This document shows positions 45,354 through 54,152 of a stretch of 64,000 bases of DNA, in pieces. Position 1 is the stretch's first letter, and each line of letters starts with the position of its first letter. The position numbers and the translations under genes are program-made. The notes beneath the pieces were generated by a model that searched no databases, was not told the DNA's origin, and worked only from the letters and a program-made list of their open reading frames with translations. This DNA is from Acetivibrio thermocellus ATCC 27405 (GTDB taxonomy: Bacteria; Bacillota; Clostridia; Acetivibrionales; Acetivibrionaceae), in assembly GCF_000015865.1 (NCBI RefSeq), contig NC_009012.1:558001-622000 (forward strand). Direction: 5' to 3'.

Positions 45354-47431
45354 TGGACATGAGTCAATACCTCGAGATTTTTATCGACGAAACAAAAGAG
45401 CACTTGCAAAGTTTGAACCAATCACTGCTTGAATTGGAGCAAAATCCGGATGATACATCGGTTCTGAATGAAATATTCAGAGTTGCCCATACATTAAAAG
45501 GCATGTCCGGTACAATGGGTTTTACTAAAATGGCAAAGCTGACCCATGATATGGAGAATGTTTTACAGGCACTGAGAAACAATCAAATAAAAGCAACTTC
45601 AAAACTTGTGGATTTGCTGTTTAAATGCCTTGATGCTCTTGAAAACTATACTGATAATATTGTAAACACCGGAAATGAAGGCAGCAATGAATATAACGAT
45701 ATCATTAAGGAACTTAATGATATCGTTCAAACGAAATCATCTGACGGAGGACAGCAAAAATCGTCTTTATCCGGGAAAAAAGTTTCGGACCTGGATGGAA
45801 CTTCAAAAGAGGAAAATCAACATCCGACTGCCGCAATCAAGCTTAATCAGTACGAACTGAATGTTGCAGCCAAAGCAAGAGAAATGAATATGAATGTCTT
45901 TAAAATTACAGTCGTACTGAATAAAGGCTGTGTTTTGAAGTCGGCCAGGGCATTCATTATATTTCAGACATTGGAAAGACATGGGGAGATTATCAGGTCC
46001 GAACCGAAAGTTGAAGACATTGAAGATGAAAAGTTTGATTTTGAATTTACCGTAGTATGCGTGACAAAAGAAAACGAAGAGGTATTTATAAAGGATATTA
46101 ACGGAATTGCCGAGGTTGACGAAGTAATTGTAGTTCCGATAGATATTCCTGAGCTGAAAACCTCAACAGTTCAGAATGATGACAATTATGAGCGGGAAAA
46201 TGTTCAAACAGGCGGAGAAGAAGTGCATGTCCAGGAAGAGAAAAGTGAATCGAATACTTCATCTCAGGTCCATAAAACCAAAACCGGAAAAACTGTCAGG
46301 GTTGACATTGACAGACTGGATGTATTGATGAATTTTGTAAGTGAGCTTATTATCATTAAAACCAGACTTGCCGGCCTTAGCGGAAGTGATAATGCTCAAA
46401 CTTATAATGAGACGATTGAGTACCTGGATCGAATAACAACAAGTCTCAATGACGCAGTTATGAAGGTTAGAATGGTACCGGTTGAGATGGTGTTCAACAG
46501 ATTTCCGAGAATGATAAGGGACATTGCCAGAGAGCTTGGAAAAGAGATTCAGCTTAATATGTCCGGTGTGGAAACCGAACTTGACCGAACGGTTATTGAC
46601 GAGATAGGAGATCCCCTTATCCATTTGCTTAGAAACTCGGCAGACCACGGGATCGAACCAAAAGAGAAAAGACTTGCGATGGGCAAGCCTGCCGTCGGAC
46701 ATATTAATTTGCGGGCTTATCAGGATGGAGACAATGTTGTAATTGAAGTAGAGGACGACGGACAGGGAATAGATGTGGAAAAGGTAAAGAAAAAAGCTGT
46801 TGAAAAAGGGCTTGTAAAGAAAGAAATAGTCAATACCCTGTCACAGAAGGATATTATTGATTTCCTGTTTAAACCGTCCTTCAGCACTTCCGACAACATT
46901 ACAAACATATCCGGAAGAGGTGTGGGGCTTGATGTGGTAAAAACCAAAATCGAGCAGCTTGGAGGTGTTGTTGAAGTTGAAACGGAGGCGGGAAAAGGAA
47001 GCAAGTTTATAATAAGACTTCCTCTTACCCTTGCAATAATACAGGCGCTTTTGGTAATGGTCGGTAATGAAAAATATGCAATACCTCTTAGCAGTACCAA
47101 GGAAATAATAAAGGTAACTCCGGAACAGATAAAGACGGTTCAAAAGCAGGAGGTAATTTTGCTAAGAAACATGGTGGTTCCGATAGTAAGGCTTGATAAA
47201 ATTTTGGAAGTTCCTCCGGTGGAAAGAAAAAAGAAAGACATGACTGTGGTTATTGTAAAAAAAGGAGAAAAACTTTCCGGCTTTTTGGTAGATTCGCTGA
47301 TAGGGCAGCAGGAAATTGTTATAAAATCACTGGGCAAGCTCCTTTCAAACATTAAGGGAATTGCCGGTGCCACTATATTGGGAGACGGAAATGTTGCATT
47401 GATACTGGATGTTAATTTACTTGCCGTGTAG
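45353..47431 (+). CDS. cheA: Chemotaxis histidine kinase CheA
   Basis: A 692-residue kinase with five domains. HPt carries phospho-acceptor His46 (FRVAHTLKG). A CheY-binding P2 domain covers about 155-270, followed by a dimerisation domain (about 320-385). The ATPase domain shows N-box LIHLLRNSADHG, G1 VEVEDDGQGID and G2 GRGVGLDVV. A CheW-like domain covers about 560-690. The ATG overlaps the cheB stop by one base. Confidence 0.97.
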   Translation: MDMSQYLEIFIDETKEHLQSLNQSLLELEQNPDDTSVLNEIFRVAHTLKGMSGTMGFTKMAKLTHDMENVLQALRNNQIKATSKLVDLLFKCLDALENYTDNIVNTGNEGSNEYNDIIKELNDIVQTKSSDGGQQKSSLSGKKVSDLDGTSKEENQHPTAAIKLNQYELNVAAKAREMNMNVFKITVVLNKGCVLKSARAFIIFQTLERHGEIIRSEPKVEDIEDEKFDFEFTVVCVTKENEEVFIKDINGIAEVDEVIVVPIDIPELKTSTVQNDDNYERENVQTGGEEVHVQEEKSESNTSSQVHKTKTGKTVRVDIDRLDVLMNFVSELIIIKTRLAGLSGSDNAQTYNETIEYLDRITTSLNDAVMKVRMVPVEMVFNRFPRMIRDIARELGKEIQLNMSGVETELDRTVIDEIGDPLIHLLRNSADHGIEPKEKRLAMGKPAVGHINLRAYQDGDNVVIEVEDDGQGIDVEKVKKKAVEKGLVKKEIVNTLSQKDIIDFLFKPSFSTSDNITNISGRGVGLDVVKTKIEQLGGVVEVETEAGKGSKFIIRLPLTLAIIQALLVMVGNEKYAIPLSSTKEIIKVTPEQIKTVQKQEVILLRNMVVPIVRLDKILEVPPVERKKKDMTVVIVKKGEKLSGFLVDSLIGQQEIVIKSLGKLLSNIKGIAGATILGDGNVALILDVNLLAV

Positions 47432-47447
47432 AAGGGAGTTGAAGGAT

Positions 47448-47912
47448 GTGGAAGAAAGAGCCAACATGGAAAGCAAACAATATGTTGTTTTCAAACTGGG
47501 AAAGGAAGACTATGGACTGGACATTCAAAAGGTGACGACAATTGAAAGAATGATGCCGGTTGCAAGGGTACCGAAAACTCCCGATTATATAAAGGGTGTA
47601 ATAAACCTAAGAGGAGAAATAATCCCAGTAATGGATCTTAGAAAAAAATTCGGCTTGCCTCCGGTTGAGGAGACTGATGAAACGAGGATCATTATTCTGA
47701 AGTTTGATGATATTACTTTTGGAATAATTGTGGATGAAGTTGATGAAGTACTGGATTTGACAGAGGAATCCATAGAAAATGTATCAAGTTTTTCCAATGA
47801 TGTTTCGATGGACTATATATACGGAGTCGGCAAAGTAGGGGACAGGATTGTTACTCTTTTAAACCTTGAAAAGCTTACGGATATTGATGAAGAAGACAAA
47901 CAAGGGGATTAG
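47448..47912 (+). CDS. cheW: Chemotaxis coupling protein CheW
   Basis: Adaptor linking receptors to CheA, about 154 residues. The fold is a single CheW domain with KVTTIERMMPVARVPKTPDYIKGVINLRGEIIPVMDLR. The start is uncertain: GTG 47448 lies 9 nt after AAGGGAG (47432-47438), while ATG 47466 gives 148 residues and fits the family N-terminus equally well. Confidence 0.95.
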   Translation: MEERANMESKQYVVFKLGKEDYGLDIQKVTTIERMMPVARVPKTPDYIKGVINLRGEIIPVMDLRKKFGLPPVEETDETRIIILKFDDITFGIIVDEVDEVLDLTEESIENVSSFSNDVSMDYIYGVGKVGDRIVTLLNLEKLTDIDEEDKQGD

Positions 47913-47916
47913 GAAA

Positions 47917-48537
47917 ATGAGTGTAAATTTTGATAATCTTGACAATATACAAATTGATGTTTTGCGGGAGATAGGAAATATTGGCTCGGGGAATGCAGCT
48001 ACTGCTTTGGCGAAGATGTTGAATAAAAGAGTTAACATGGACGTTCCCCAAGTAAAAGTGCTTCAGTTTCAAGAAGTGAGCGATATTTTAGGTGGAGCCG
48101 AAATTCCGGTGGTTGGCCTTTTGCTTAGGGTTACCGGTGACATAAGCGGCAGTATAATGTTTATTCTTGAAAAAAAGGCTGCCGGTGTTCTGGTTAACAT
48201 CCTGATGGGGAAACCTTTGGATGAAATTGTTGTCTTCGATGAGATTGCGATTTCAGCTCTGAAGGAAGTAGGCAATATTCTTGCGGGTTCGTACCTTTCG
48301 GCTTTATCTACTTTGACGAACTTAAACATACTGCCGTCGGTGCCTGAACTTGCAATTGACATGGCGGGAGCGATAATAAGTGTTCCGGCAATCGAATTCG
48401 GAAAACTTGGAGATTCGGTTCTGTTCATTGAAACTGAATTCTCTGAAGGCAGTACAAAAGTTGTGGGAAATTTCTTCCTTGTTCCTGATATTGATTCTTA
48501 TGAAGTATTATTAAAAGCATTAGGAGTCGCTAATTAA
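47917..48537 (+). CDS. cheC: CheY-P phosphatase CheC
   Basis: A 206-residue CheY-P phosphatase with two intact active-site helices (DVLREIGNIGSGNAA and SALKEVGNILAGSYL). It also binds CheD in the B. subtilis-type adaptation loop. The start is ATG 47917 after AAGGGGA; the longer upstream frame overlaps cheW. It overlaps cheD by one base. Confidence 0.95.
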   Translation: MSVNFDNLDNIQIDVLREIGNIGSGNAATALAKMLNKRVNMDVPQVKVLQFQEVSDILGGAEIPVVGLLLRVTGDISGSIMFILEKKAAGVLVNILMGKPLDEIVVFDEIAISALKEVGNILAGSYLSALSTLTNLNILPSVPELAIDMAGAIISVPAIEFGKLGDSVLFIETEFSEGSTKVVGNFFLVPDIDSYEVLLKALGVAN

Positions 48538-49022
48538 TGGGAAATATTATAAGAATTGGGATGGCTGATTTGAAAGCATCGCATCATCCTGCGATATTAA
48601 CTACTCTGGGACTTGGGTCATGCGTGGGAATAGCACTTTATGACAGAACTACAAAAATAGTGGGGCTGGCTCATGCAATGCTTCCTGACAGTTCCCAGGT
48701 AAAAAATAAAACTAACGCCGCAAAATTTGTAGATACCGCTATTGAACTCCTTGTGAAAGAAATGCTGAGTCTTGGCGCGTCAAAGAAAAGAATTGTCGCA
48801 AAGCTGGCCGGAGGAGCGCAGATGTTTACTTTTACACAAGGAGCCGAATTAATGCGTATCGGTCAAAGAAATGTGGCGGCGGCAAAAAGCAAACTGGAGA
48901 GTCTCGACATTCCCGTAGTCTCCGAGGATACCGGAGGTAATTACGGGCGTACTGTTGAGCTTGATTCGGAGAGCGGCATGCTCCTGATTAGAACCATAGG
49001 ATATGGAACTAAACAAATATGA
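48537..49022 (+). CDS. cheD: Chemoreceptor glutamine deamidase CheD
   Basis: A 161-residue deamidase of receptor glutamines that also activates CheA. The catalytic Cys lies in TTLGLGSCVGIALYD and the catalytic His in GLAHAMLPD. It is translationally coupled to cheC (TAATG). The CheC-CheD pair fits the B. subtilis type of chemotaxis. Confidence 0.96.
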   Translation: MGNIIRIGMADLKASHHPAILTTLGLGSCVGIALYDRTTKIVGLAHAMLPDSSQVKNKTNAAKFVDTAIELLVKEMLSLGASKKRIVAKLAGGAQMFTFTQGAELMRIGQRNVAAAKSKLESLDIPVVSEDTGGNYGRTVELDSESGMLLIRTIGYGTKQI

Positions 49023-49036
49023 GAGAGGATTGACAA

Positions 49037-49435
49037 ATGGACTACATGCGCAAAATGCCGTTTATAATGGGTGCTTCTGCTGCGATTGTAATAGGAATAA
49101 TCAGTTATAACAATGGCTATGACCTAAAGGCAATTTGTGTCAGAATGACAGCCGGTATGATTCTCTTCTTTGCTGCCGGTGTGTTGCTAAGAAAGGTTAT
49201 AAACAGTATTTATGAAGAAGTAAAGGAAAAAAGTGAGCTTCAAATCCACAATACCAATGAATCTCAGAATACCGGTAAAAAAGAACATGAAAAAAATCAT
49301 GGAATTGATTATAGAGTAGGCGACGAAACACCGAACTTGAAAAATAATGAAAAAATTGAAGACAACGTGCTTTATGATGAAGAGTTCAGACCGCTTGAAG
49401 CAAGCCGTGTTACAGTTAAGGACGACAAACAATAA
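49037..49435 (+). CDS. Uncharacterised membrane protein of the che operon
   Basis: A 132-residue protein with two hydrophobic segments (about 7-24 and 32-52), then a charged, Asn/Glu/Lys-rich cytoplasmic tail. No named family is recognised. Its place between cheD and sigD, with stop-to-start distances of 14 and 50 nt, ties it to the motility operon. GAGAGGA precedes the ATG. Confidence 0.7.
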   Translation: MDYMRKMPFIMGASAAIVIGIISYNNGYDLKAICVRMTAGMILFFAAGVLLRKVINSIYEEVKEKSELQIHNTNESQNTGKKEHEKNHGIDYRVGDETPNLKNNEKIEDNVLYDEEFRPLEASRVTVKDDKQ

Positions 49436-50108
49436 GTTTCAAATTTATATATATATAAATAAAAAATGGGTAATGGGGGATTAATATGGCATCCGCGAGC
49501 AACAAACAACTGGAATTATGGAAACAGTATGCTGATACTAAAAATCCTGCGATAAAAGAACAACTGATTATTGAATACTCAAATATTGTCAAGTACATTG
49601 CAGGCAGACTCAGCATATACTTTGGTTCCAATGTTGAATATGATGATTTGATCGGATATGGAATATTTGGCCTCATTGACGCAATTGAGAAGTTTGACAT
49701 CAACAAGGGAGTCAAGTTTGAAACTTATGCGTCGTTAAGGATCAGGGGCTCAATTATTGACAGTATAAGGGAGCTGGATTGGGTTCCAAGATCTTTGAGG
49801 CAGAAGAATAAAGAACTGGAAAAGGTCTATGCCGAAATAGAGAATGAACTTGGACGTTCCGCTTCGGACAAAGAGGTGGCGGACAAGCTTGGAATAACCG
49901 TCGATGAATTGAACAAACTATTAAATGAAGTAAATCTTTCATCGATGATATCTTTGGAAGAGTTTTTGGAGCAAAACTATGAGATAGGTGTTACGACAGC
50001 TCCGGAAAGCAGGGATGAAAAACCCGAAGGTTATATAGAAATGGCGGAGCTCAGAGAAATACTGGCAGATGCTATAAGCAAACTCCCGGAGAAAGAAAAA
50101 ATGGTTAT

Positions 50109-50125
50109 TACTTTATATTATTTTG
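50109..50125 (+). repeat. Left copy of the 17-bp target duplication
   Basis: TACTTTATATTATTTTG, part of the sigD codons for T-L-Y-Y-F. An identical copy lies at 51348-51364. The pair brackets the insertion sequence and is best read as a target-site duplication. Confidence 0.88.
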
Positions 50126-50131
50126 GGGAAG

Positions 50132-50150
50132 TTGTAAAATAAAATGCCGT
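50132..50150 (+). repeat. Left terminal inverted repeat of the IS
   Basis: TTGTAAAATAAAATGCCGT matches the reverse complement of 51325-51343 at 16 of 19 positions, with AAATGCCGT identical. Confidence 0.8.
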
Positions 50151-50235
50151 AATATATAGAAAACTCATGGTAATCCATTGTAAAATGTTTAATAACCAAA
50201 GAAAAACATTAGCAAAGGAGTACCATGAGTTATAT

Positions 50236-51279
50236 ATGAATAATAACACAGAAACAAGAAAAAACAAACACCTAAATGAAAGAGAAAGATACGCCATAGA
50301 GTTGTACCTAAAAGAAAAGTATACAGTAACGGAAATAGCAAAGAGGTTGGGCAGGCACAGAAGGACAATAGAAAGAGAAATAACCCGTGGGACAATATAT
50401 TTACAAAATAGTGATTTAACATACAGAAAAGAGTATTGTGCAGATGTAGCCCAAAGGAGATATGTAGAGAACGGGAAGAATAAAGGTCCACGGTTAAAGA
50501 TAGGAAATGACCATGAATTAGTGAGGTATATAGAATCAAAGATAATAAATGAAAAATATTCTCCTGATGCTGTTATTGGACAAATAAAAGCAAAGGGACT
50601 GAAGTTTAAAACGAGTATCTGCACGAAAACACTATATAACTACATTGATAGAGGGGATGTATTTTTAAGACTAACGAATAAATATTTGCCAGTGAAAAAG
50701 GATGGTAAAAAACGCATATATCAAAGGGTAAAGAAGATAGCACTGAAAAATCTTAAGGGAAGCAGCATAGAGGAAAGGCCGAAAGAAGTTAACGATAGGA
50801 AGGAATATGGACACTGGGAGATGGACTGTGTAGTAGGCAGAAAAAATAGCGCAGCAGTATTACTGGTATTAAGTGAACGAAAGACAAGAGAAGAAATAAT
50901 TCTTAAACTACCAGACAAAACGCAGGAATCAGTAATCAAAGCAATAGATGAATTAGAAAGGAAGTATAGAAGGAAATTTAGGGAGAAGTTTAAAACGATA
51001 ACAGTAGATAACGGGACAGAGTTTTTGGACTATAGAGGGATAGAGAAATCAAAAACAGAGCCAGGCAAGGACAGGACGAAAGTGTATTATGCTCATCCTT
51101 ATAGTTCTTGGGAAAGAGGAACGAACGAAAATATTAATAAACTGATAAGAAGATTTATACCAAAAGGAACAGATATATCAAAAGTAAGTAAAGCAAAAAT
51201 AAAAAGTATAGAGAGATGGATTAATGAATATCCAAGAAGAATGTTTGGTTATAGGTCAGCCATAGAAATGGCGGTATGA
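50236..51279 (+). CDS. IS30-family transposase
   Basis: DDE transposase of about 347 residues. The N-terminal helix-turn-helix (LNERERYAIELYL followed by TVTEIAKRLGRHRRTIEREI) is typical of IS30. The catalytic triad is Asp in HWEMDCVVG, Asp in ITVDNGTEF and Glu in SSWERGTNEN (D197, D258, E293 from this start), followed by the family stretch NKLIRRFIPKGTDIS. The frame extends upstream to 50167 and the true start is unclear; ATG 50236 is the last before the conserved part. No frameshift or internal stop is seen. Confidence 0.92.
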   Translation: MNNNTETRKNKHLNERERYAIELYLKEKYTVTEIAKRLGRHRRTIEREITRGTIYLQNSDLTYRKEYCADVAQRRYVENGKNKGPRLKIGNDHELVRYIESKIINEKYSPDAVIGQIKAKGLKFKTSICTKTLYNYIDRGDVFLRLTNKYLPVKKDGKKRIYQRVKKIALKNLKGSSIEERPKEVNDRKEYGHWEMDCVVGRKNSAAVLLVLSERKTREEIILKLPDKTQESVIKAIDELERKYRRKFREKFKTITVDNGTEFLDYRGIEKSKTEPGKDRTKVYYAHPYSSWERGTNENINKLIRRFIPKGTDISKVSKAKIKSIERWINEYPRRMFGYRSAIEMAV

Positions 51280-51324
51280 TGTATAGAATTTATTCCAGTA
51301 AGCAATGGATTTACCAAATTTTGC

Positions 51325-51343
51325 ACGGCATTTAATATTGCAA
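51325..51343 (-). repeat. Right terminal inverted repeat of the IS
   Basis: Read on the minus strand this is TTGCAATATTAAATGCCGT, the partner of 50132-50150. Confidence 0.8.
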
Positions 51344-51347
51344 TTTA

Positions 51348-51364
51348 TACTTTATATTATTTTG
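51348..51364 (+). repeat. Right copy of the 17-bp target duplication
   Basis: TACTTTATATTATTTTG, identical to 50109-50125. The next base (51365) continues the sigD frame. Confidence 0.88.
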
Positions 51365-51534
51365 AAGATTTGACATTGAAAGAAATTAGTGCGATAATGA
51401 AAGTGTCGGAGTCTCGAATTTCTCAATTGCACACCAAAGCGATTCTGCGTCTTAGAGGTAAGCTTGCACGTCACAAAAGTATTTTAAGTGATTGACAAAG
51501 TTTATAATCAAGCAAAAAAAGGGGGGATACCCGC

Positions 51535-53163
51535 ATGAGAGATGTTACGAAAGGCTCATTCAATGACAGTCCGAATAACGGTTTTTTTGAGATCCAGTAT
51601 AAGGAAGACGGAGTATATCTTACAGTGCATCCGCCAATAGGAAAAGGCAAGGCGGTTGAAGTAAACGATGTAATAAGCAGGCTTACGCAGAAGAAAATTG
51701 TCTATGATAAAGAAATGGTTGAATTGGCTGTTCAGAGAGCGTCAAACGTACCTGTGAAAATTGGCGAACCTCAGGAGGAACTTAAACTTGATGCGACAAT
51801 AGATGTTAACATTTCCCCGGACAAAATGAAAGCAACAATGGTAATAAGACCCCCTGACGGTGGAAGAATGCTTACTAAAGACGAGATGATGGAGATTTTG
51901 AAAAACAGCGGGGTAAGATACGGAATAAACGAGTCAATGCTTGAGAATGTTTCAAAATATCCTGTCTATAATGAGATTATAGTAATTGCCGAAGGTACGC
52001 CTCCCATAAACGGACAGAATGGAAAAGTGGAATTCCATTTTGATTTGAAAAAAGAAAGAAAACCTACTATCCTTGAGGATGGAAGGGTGGATTTCAGAGA
52101 ACTGAATCTTATTGAAAGTGTAAAAAAAGGACAGGTTCTCTGTACACTGGTTCCTCCGCTTCCGGGTACACCGGGCAGAACGGTGGAGGATATCGAGGTT
52201 CCGGCTTTGGACGGAAAACCTGCCGTGCTTCCAAAAGGGAAAAATGTTGAAATAAGTGAAGACGGACAAAGTCTTATTGCCGGCATAGACGGACAGGTAA
52301 ATTATATAGACGGCAAGGTAAGTGTTTTTGCCAATTATGAAGTTCCTGCAGACGTTGACAACTCCACCGGAAACATAAGTTTTGTAGGCAATGTTATCAT
52401 AAGAGGAAATGTTTTGTCCGGTTTTACCGTTGAAGCCGGAGGCAGTGTTGAGGTAATGGGAGTGGTGGAAGCTGCCGTTATAAAGGCCGATGGTGACATT
52501 ATTCTAAGAAGGGGAATGCAGGGGCTTGGAAGAGGAATATTAAAAAGCGGCGGTGACATAATTGCAAAATATATAGAAAACAGCATTATTGAAGCCAAAG
52601 GTGACATAAAAGCCGAGGCAATAATGCACAGCAACGTAAAATGCGGAAACAAGCTGGAGCTTTCCGGCAAGAAAGGTCTTTTGATAGGCGGAAAATGCAA
52701 AGTGGGAAAAGAAATAGTAGCGAAGGTTATCGGTTCGTATCTTGCCACTCACACCGATATTGAGGTGGGTGTTGATCCGCAGATTAAAGAGCGCTACAAG
52801 GAGCTTCGGGATGAGATTCGGAAAATAGAAGAGGATTTGGTTAAAGCGGAACAGGCCATAACAATATTAAAGAAGCTTGAGGCCGCAGGAAAGCTTACTC
52901 CGGAGAAGCAGGAACTGATGGCCAGAAGCATTAGAACAAAGATTTATTATTCGAACAGGCTTGGTGAATTAAAAGAAGAATTGATAATAACAGAGCAAAG
53001 GCTTCAGAAGGAGGCTGACGGAAAAATCAGGGTATTTGATCATATATATCCGGGAACAAAAGTTACAATAGGGACGAGCATGATGTATGTCAAAGAGGAC
53101 CTGCAATATTGTACATTATACAGGGACGGGGCTGATATAAGAGTTGGGCCTATTGACAAATAA
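51535..53163 (+). CDS. fapA: FapA family protein (DUF342)
   Basis: A 542-residue protein with the DUF342/FapA fold. An N-terminal alpha/beta part (about 1-180) leads to a long right-handed beta-helix of short Gly/Val-rich repeats (about 185-400, such as GNVIIRGNVLSGFTVEAGGSVEVMG). A C-terminal coiled coil covers about 420-500. The family often sits in flagellar operons and has been linked to flagellar and polar assembly, but the mechanism is unclear. AAGGGGGGA precedes the ATG. It lies 39 nt after the end of the broken sigD. Confidence 0.85.
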   Translation: MRDVTKGSFNDSPNNGFFEIQYKEDGVYLTVHPPIGKGKAVEVNDVISRLTQKKIVYDKEMVELAVQRASNVPVKIGEPQEELKLDATIDVNISPDKMKATMVIRPPDGGRMLTKDEMMEILKNSGVRYGINESMLENVSKYPVYNEIIVIAEGTPPINGQNGKVEFHFDLKKERKPTILEDGRVDFRELNLIESVKKGQVLCTLVPPLPGTPGRTVEDIEVPALDGKPAVLPKGKNVEISEDGQSLIAGIDGQVNYIDGKVSVFANYEVPADVDNSTGNISFVGNVIIRGNVLSGFTVEAGGSVEVMGVVEAAVIKADGDIILRRGMQGLGRGILKSGGDIIAKYIENSIIEAKGDIKAEAIMHSNVKCGNKLELSGKKGLLIGGKCKVGKEIVAKVIGSYLATHTDIEVGVDPQIKERYKELRDEIRKIEEDLVKAEQAITILKKLEAAGKLTPEKQELMARSIRTKIYYSNRLGELKEELIITEQRLQKEADGKIRVFDHIYPGTKVTIGTSMMYVKEDLQYCTLYRDGADIRVGPIDK

Positions 53164-53189
53164 AATTATATTTATGGAAGTGATGCCGG

Positions 53190-53501
53190 ATGTCGATTAA
53201 ACCCATTGATTTTCAGATGATGATTCCAAAAACAGCCGAGATATCAAAAATACAAAATGATCAACAGCAGAAAAGTGTCGTTGTTAATGAGCAGCAAACC
53301 AATATAACACGGCAGAAGTTCGAGGAAAACGTTAATACCGTGCATGCAAGGGAAAATGCTGAAAAAGTGCGAATAGACAGTGAACAGAAAAAGAAAAAGG
53401 AAGAAAGAGGCCGGAAAAAAAATCCAAACCGAGCCAAGTACGGAACAAAAGGAGAAAAAGAGCCGGAAGAACAAACAAGTGTGATAGACATAAGATTATA
53501 A
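53190..53501 (+). CDS. Small charged protein of the flagellar operon, unknown
   Basis: A 103-residue, highly charged, probably disordered or coiled protein (Lys/Glu/Arg-rich from about 60 on) with no membrane segment. No named family is recognised. Spacing (26 nt after fapA, 35 nt before the next gene) and the ribosome-binding site GGAAGTGATG put it in the operon. Confidence 0.65.
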   Translation: MSIKPIDFQMMIPKTAEISKIQNDQQQKSVVVNEQQTNITRQKFEENVNTVHARENAEKVRIDSEQKKKKEERGRKKNPNRAKYGTKGEKEPEEQTSVIDIRL

Positions 53502-53536
53502 ATTTAATACCAGACAAAGGATAAAGGAGTGATGAA

Positions 53537-54121
53537 ATGACGGGTTTTTATGCAAGTATGATGTTTATAGGGATCTTATTGATAATTGTGTCCCTGGTTT
53601 TAATTTTTCTGGATAAGTGGAAATCGAGCGAAACTGAGAAGAGAATTGATCAAAAAAGGGAGGAACTTGCAAAAATTATTGCAGATGCAGATCTTATGGT
53701 TCAGGAGCTGAACAAATTTTCCGATTATATCATTTCCCAAGTGGAGCAAAAGAATAAAGAAACGCTCGATTTGATTAAAAATGCCGAGGAGAGGCTGGAA
53801 AAGTTAACAAAAGAGTATGCCAGTGCATCAATGGATTCGGGCAATGAAAAGTTTGTTACCAATACGGAAGATTCCTATGCAGGCGGTAAGTCTGATCTTG
53901 TCATTGAAAACCTGAAGTTTGAAGAAGATGCGCCTGTAAGTGCTGCAAAACCTTATCAGATAAAACTTCAGGGCGTAAAGGATGAGAAAGTCATACCCAT
54001 AAACAGCAAGCATAAGGAAGTTTTAGCATTGGCTCAAAAAGGTCTTAATGAAACTGAGATAGCGAAAAAGCTGAGCATGGGCAAGGGTGAGATACAGCTT
54101 ATTCTTGGTGTAAACAAATAA
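53537..54121 (+). CDS. SwrB/YlxL-like membrane protein (DUF6115)
   Basis: A 194-residue protein with one N-terminal membrane segment (about 5-25), a coiled coil (about 35-95) and a C-terminal helix-turn-helix-like block (EVLALAQKGLNETEIAKKLSMGKGEIQLIL). This architecture matches SwrB of B. subtilis, which lies just after sigD and helps activate the flagellar export machine. Position here is equivalent. AAGGAGTGATG provides the ribosome-binding site. Confidence 0.7.
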   Translation: MTGFYASMMFIGILLIIVSLVLIFLDKWKSSETEKRIDQKREELAKIIADADLMVQELNKFSDYIISQVEQKNKETLDLIKNAEERLEKLTKEYASASMDSGNEKFVTNTEDSYAGGKSDLVIENLKFEEDAPVSAAKPYQIKLQGVKDEKVIPINSKHKEVLALAQKGLNETEIAKKLSMGKGEIQLILGVNK

Positions 54122-54152
54122 AAGAACTTTATTTTTGTTTGCGGGGGATTGT

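Larger units (their letters stand above)
50126..51347 (+). mobile_element. IS30-family insertion sequence (about 1222 bp) inside sigD
   Basis: The element lies between two perfect 17-bp repeats. Imperfect terminal inverted repeats are at 50132-50150 (TTGTAAAATAAAATGCCGT) and 51325-51343, matching at 16 of 19 positions when reverse-complemented. A further short match (GGTAATCCATTG and its partner) lies inside each end. It carries one full-length transposase gene in the same direction as sigD. The exact outer ends are uncertain by 4-6 nt. It appears complete and therefore possibly active. Confidence 0.9.
49486..51495 (+). pseudogene. sigD: Motility sigma factor sigma-D (FliA/WhiG type), interrupted by an IS30-family element
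   Basis: Codons 1-213 run from ATG 49486 (after GGGGGA) to the insertion. They encode sigma regions 2 and 3 (DDLIGYGIFGLIDAIEKFD; WVPRSLRQ) and region 4.1 (LPEKEKMVITLYYF). The frame then enters the element and stops after GEVVK (218 residues, ending 50142). The missing 3' part resumes at 51365 ([23 protein letters not shown]...) and ends at TGA 51495. Joining the parts with one 17-bp repeat copy gives an exact 256-residue frame, close to the 254 of B. subtilis SigD. The broken protein lacks region 4.2, which reads the -35 box. Confidence 0.93.

Noticed and set aside
50142-51347. Alternative reading that sigD ends naturally at 50142 and the element lies behind it
   Set aside because: The last five codons (GEVVK) come from the element, region 4.2 is missing, and the exact continuation with the repeat copy is found at 51365-51495.
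53244-53517. Hydrophobic Phe/Leu-rich minus-strand frames at 53.3-53.5 kb
   Set aside because: These are the complement of a Lys/Glu-rich gene, which always yields Phe/Leu-rich shadows; no start signal.
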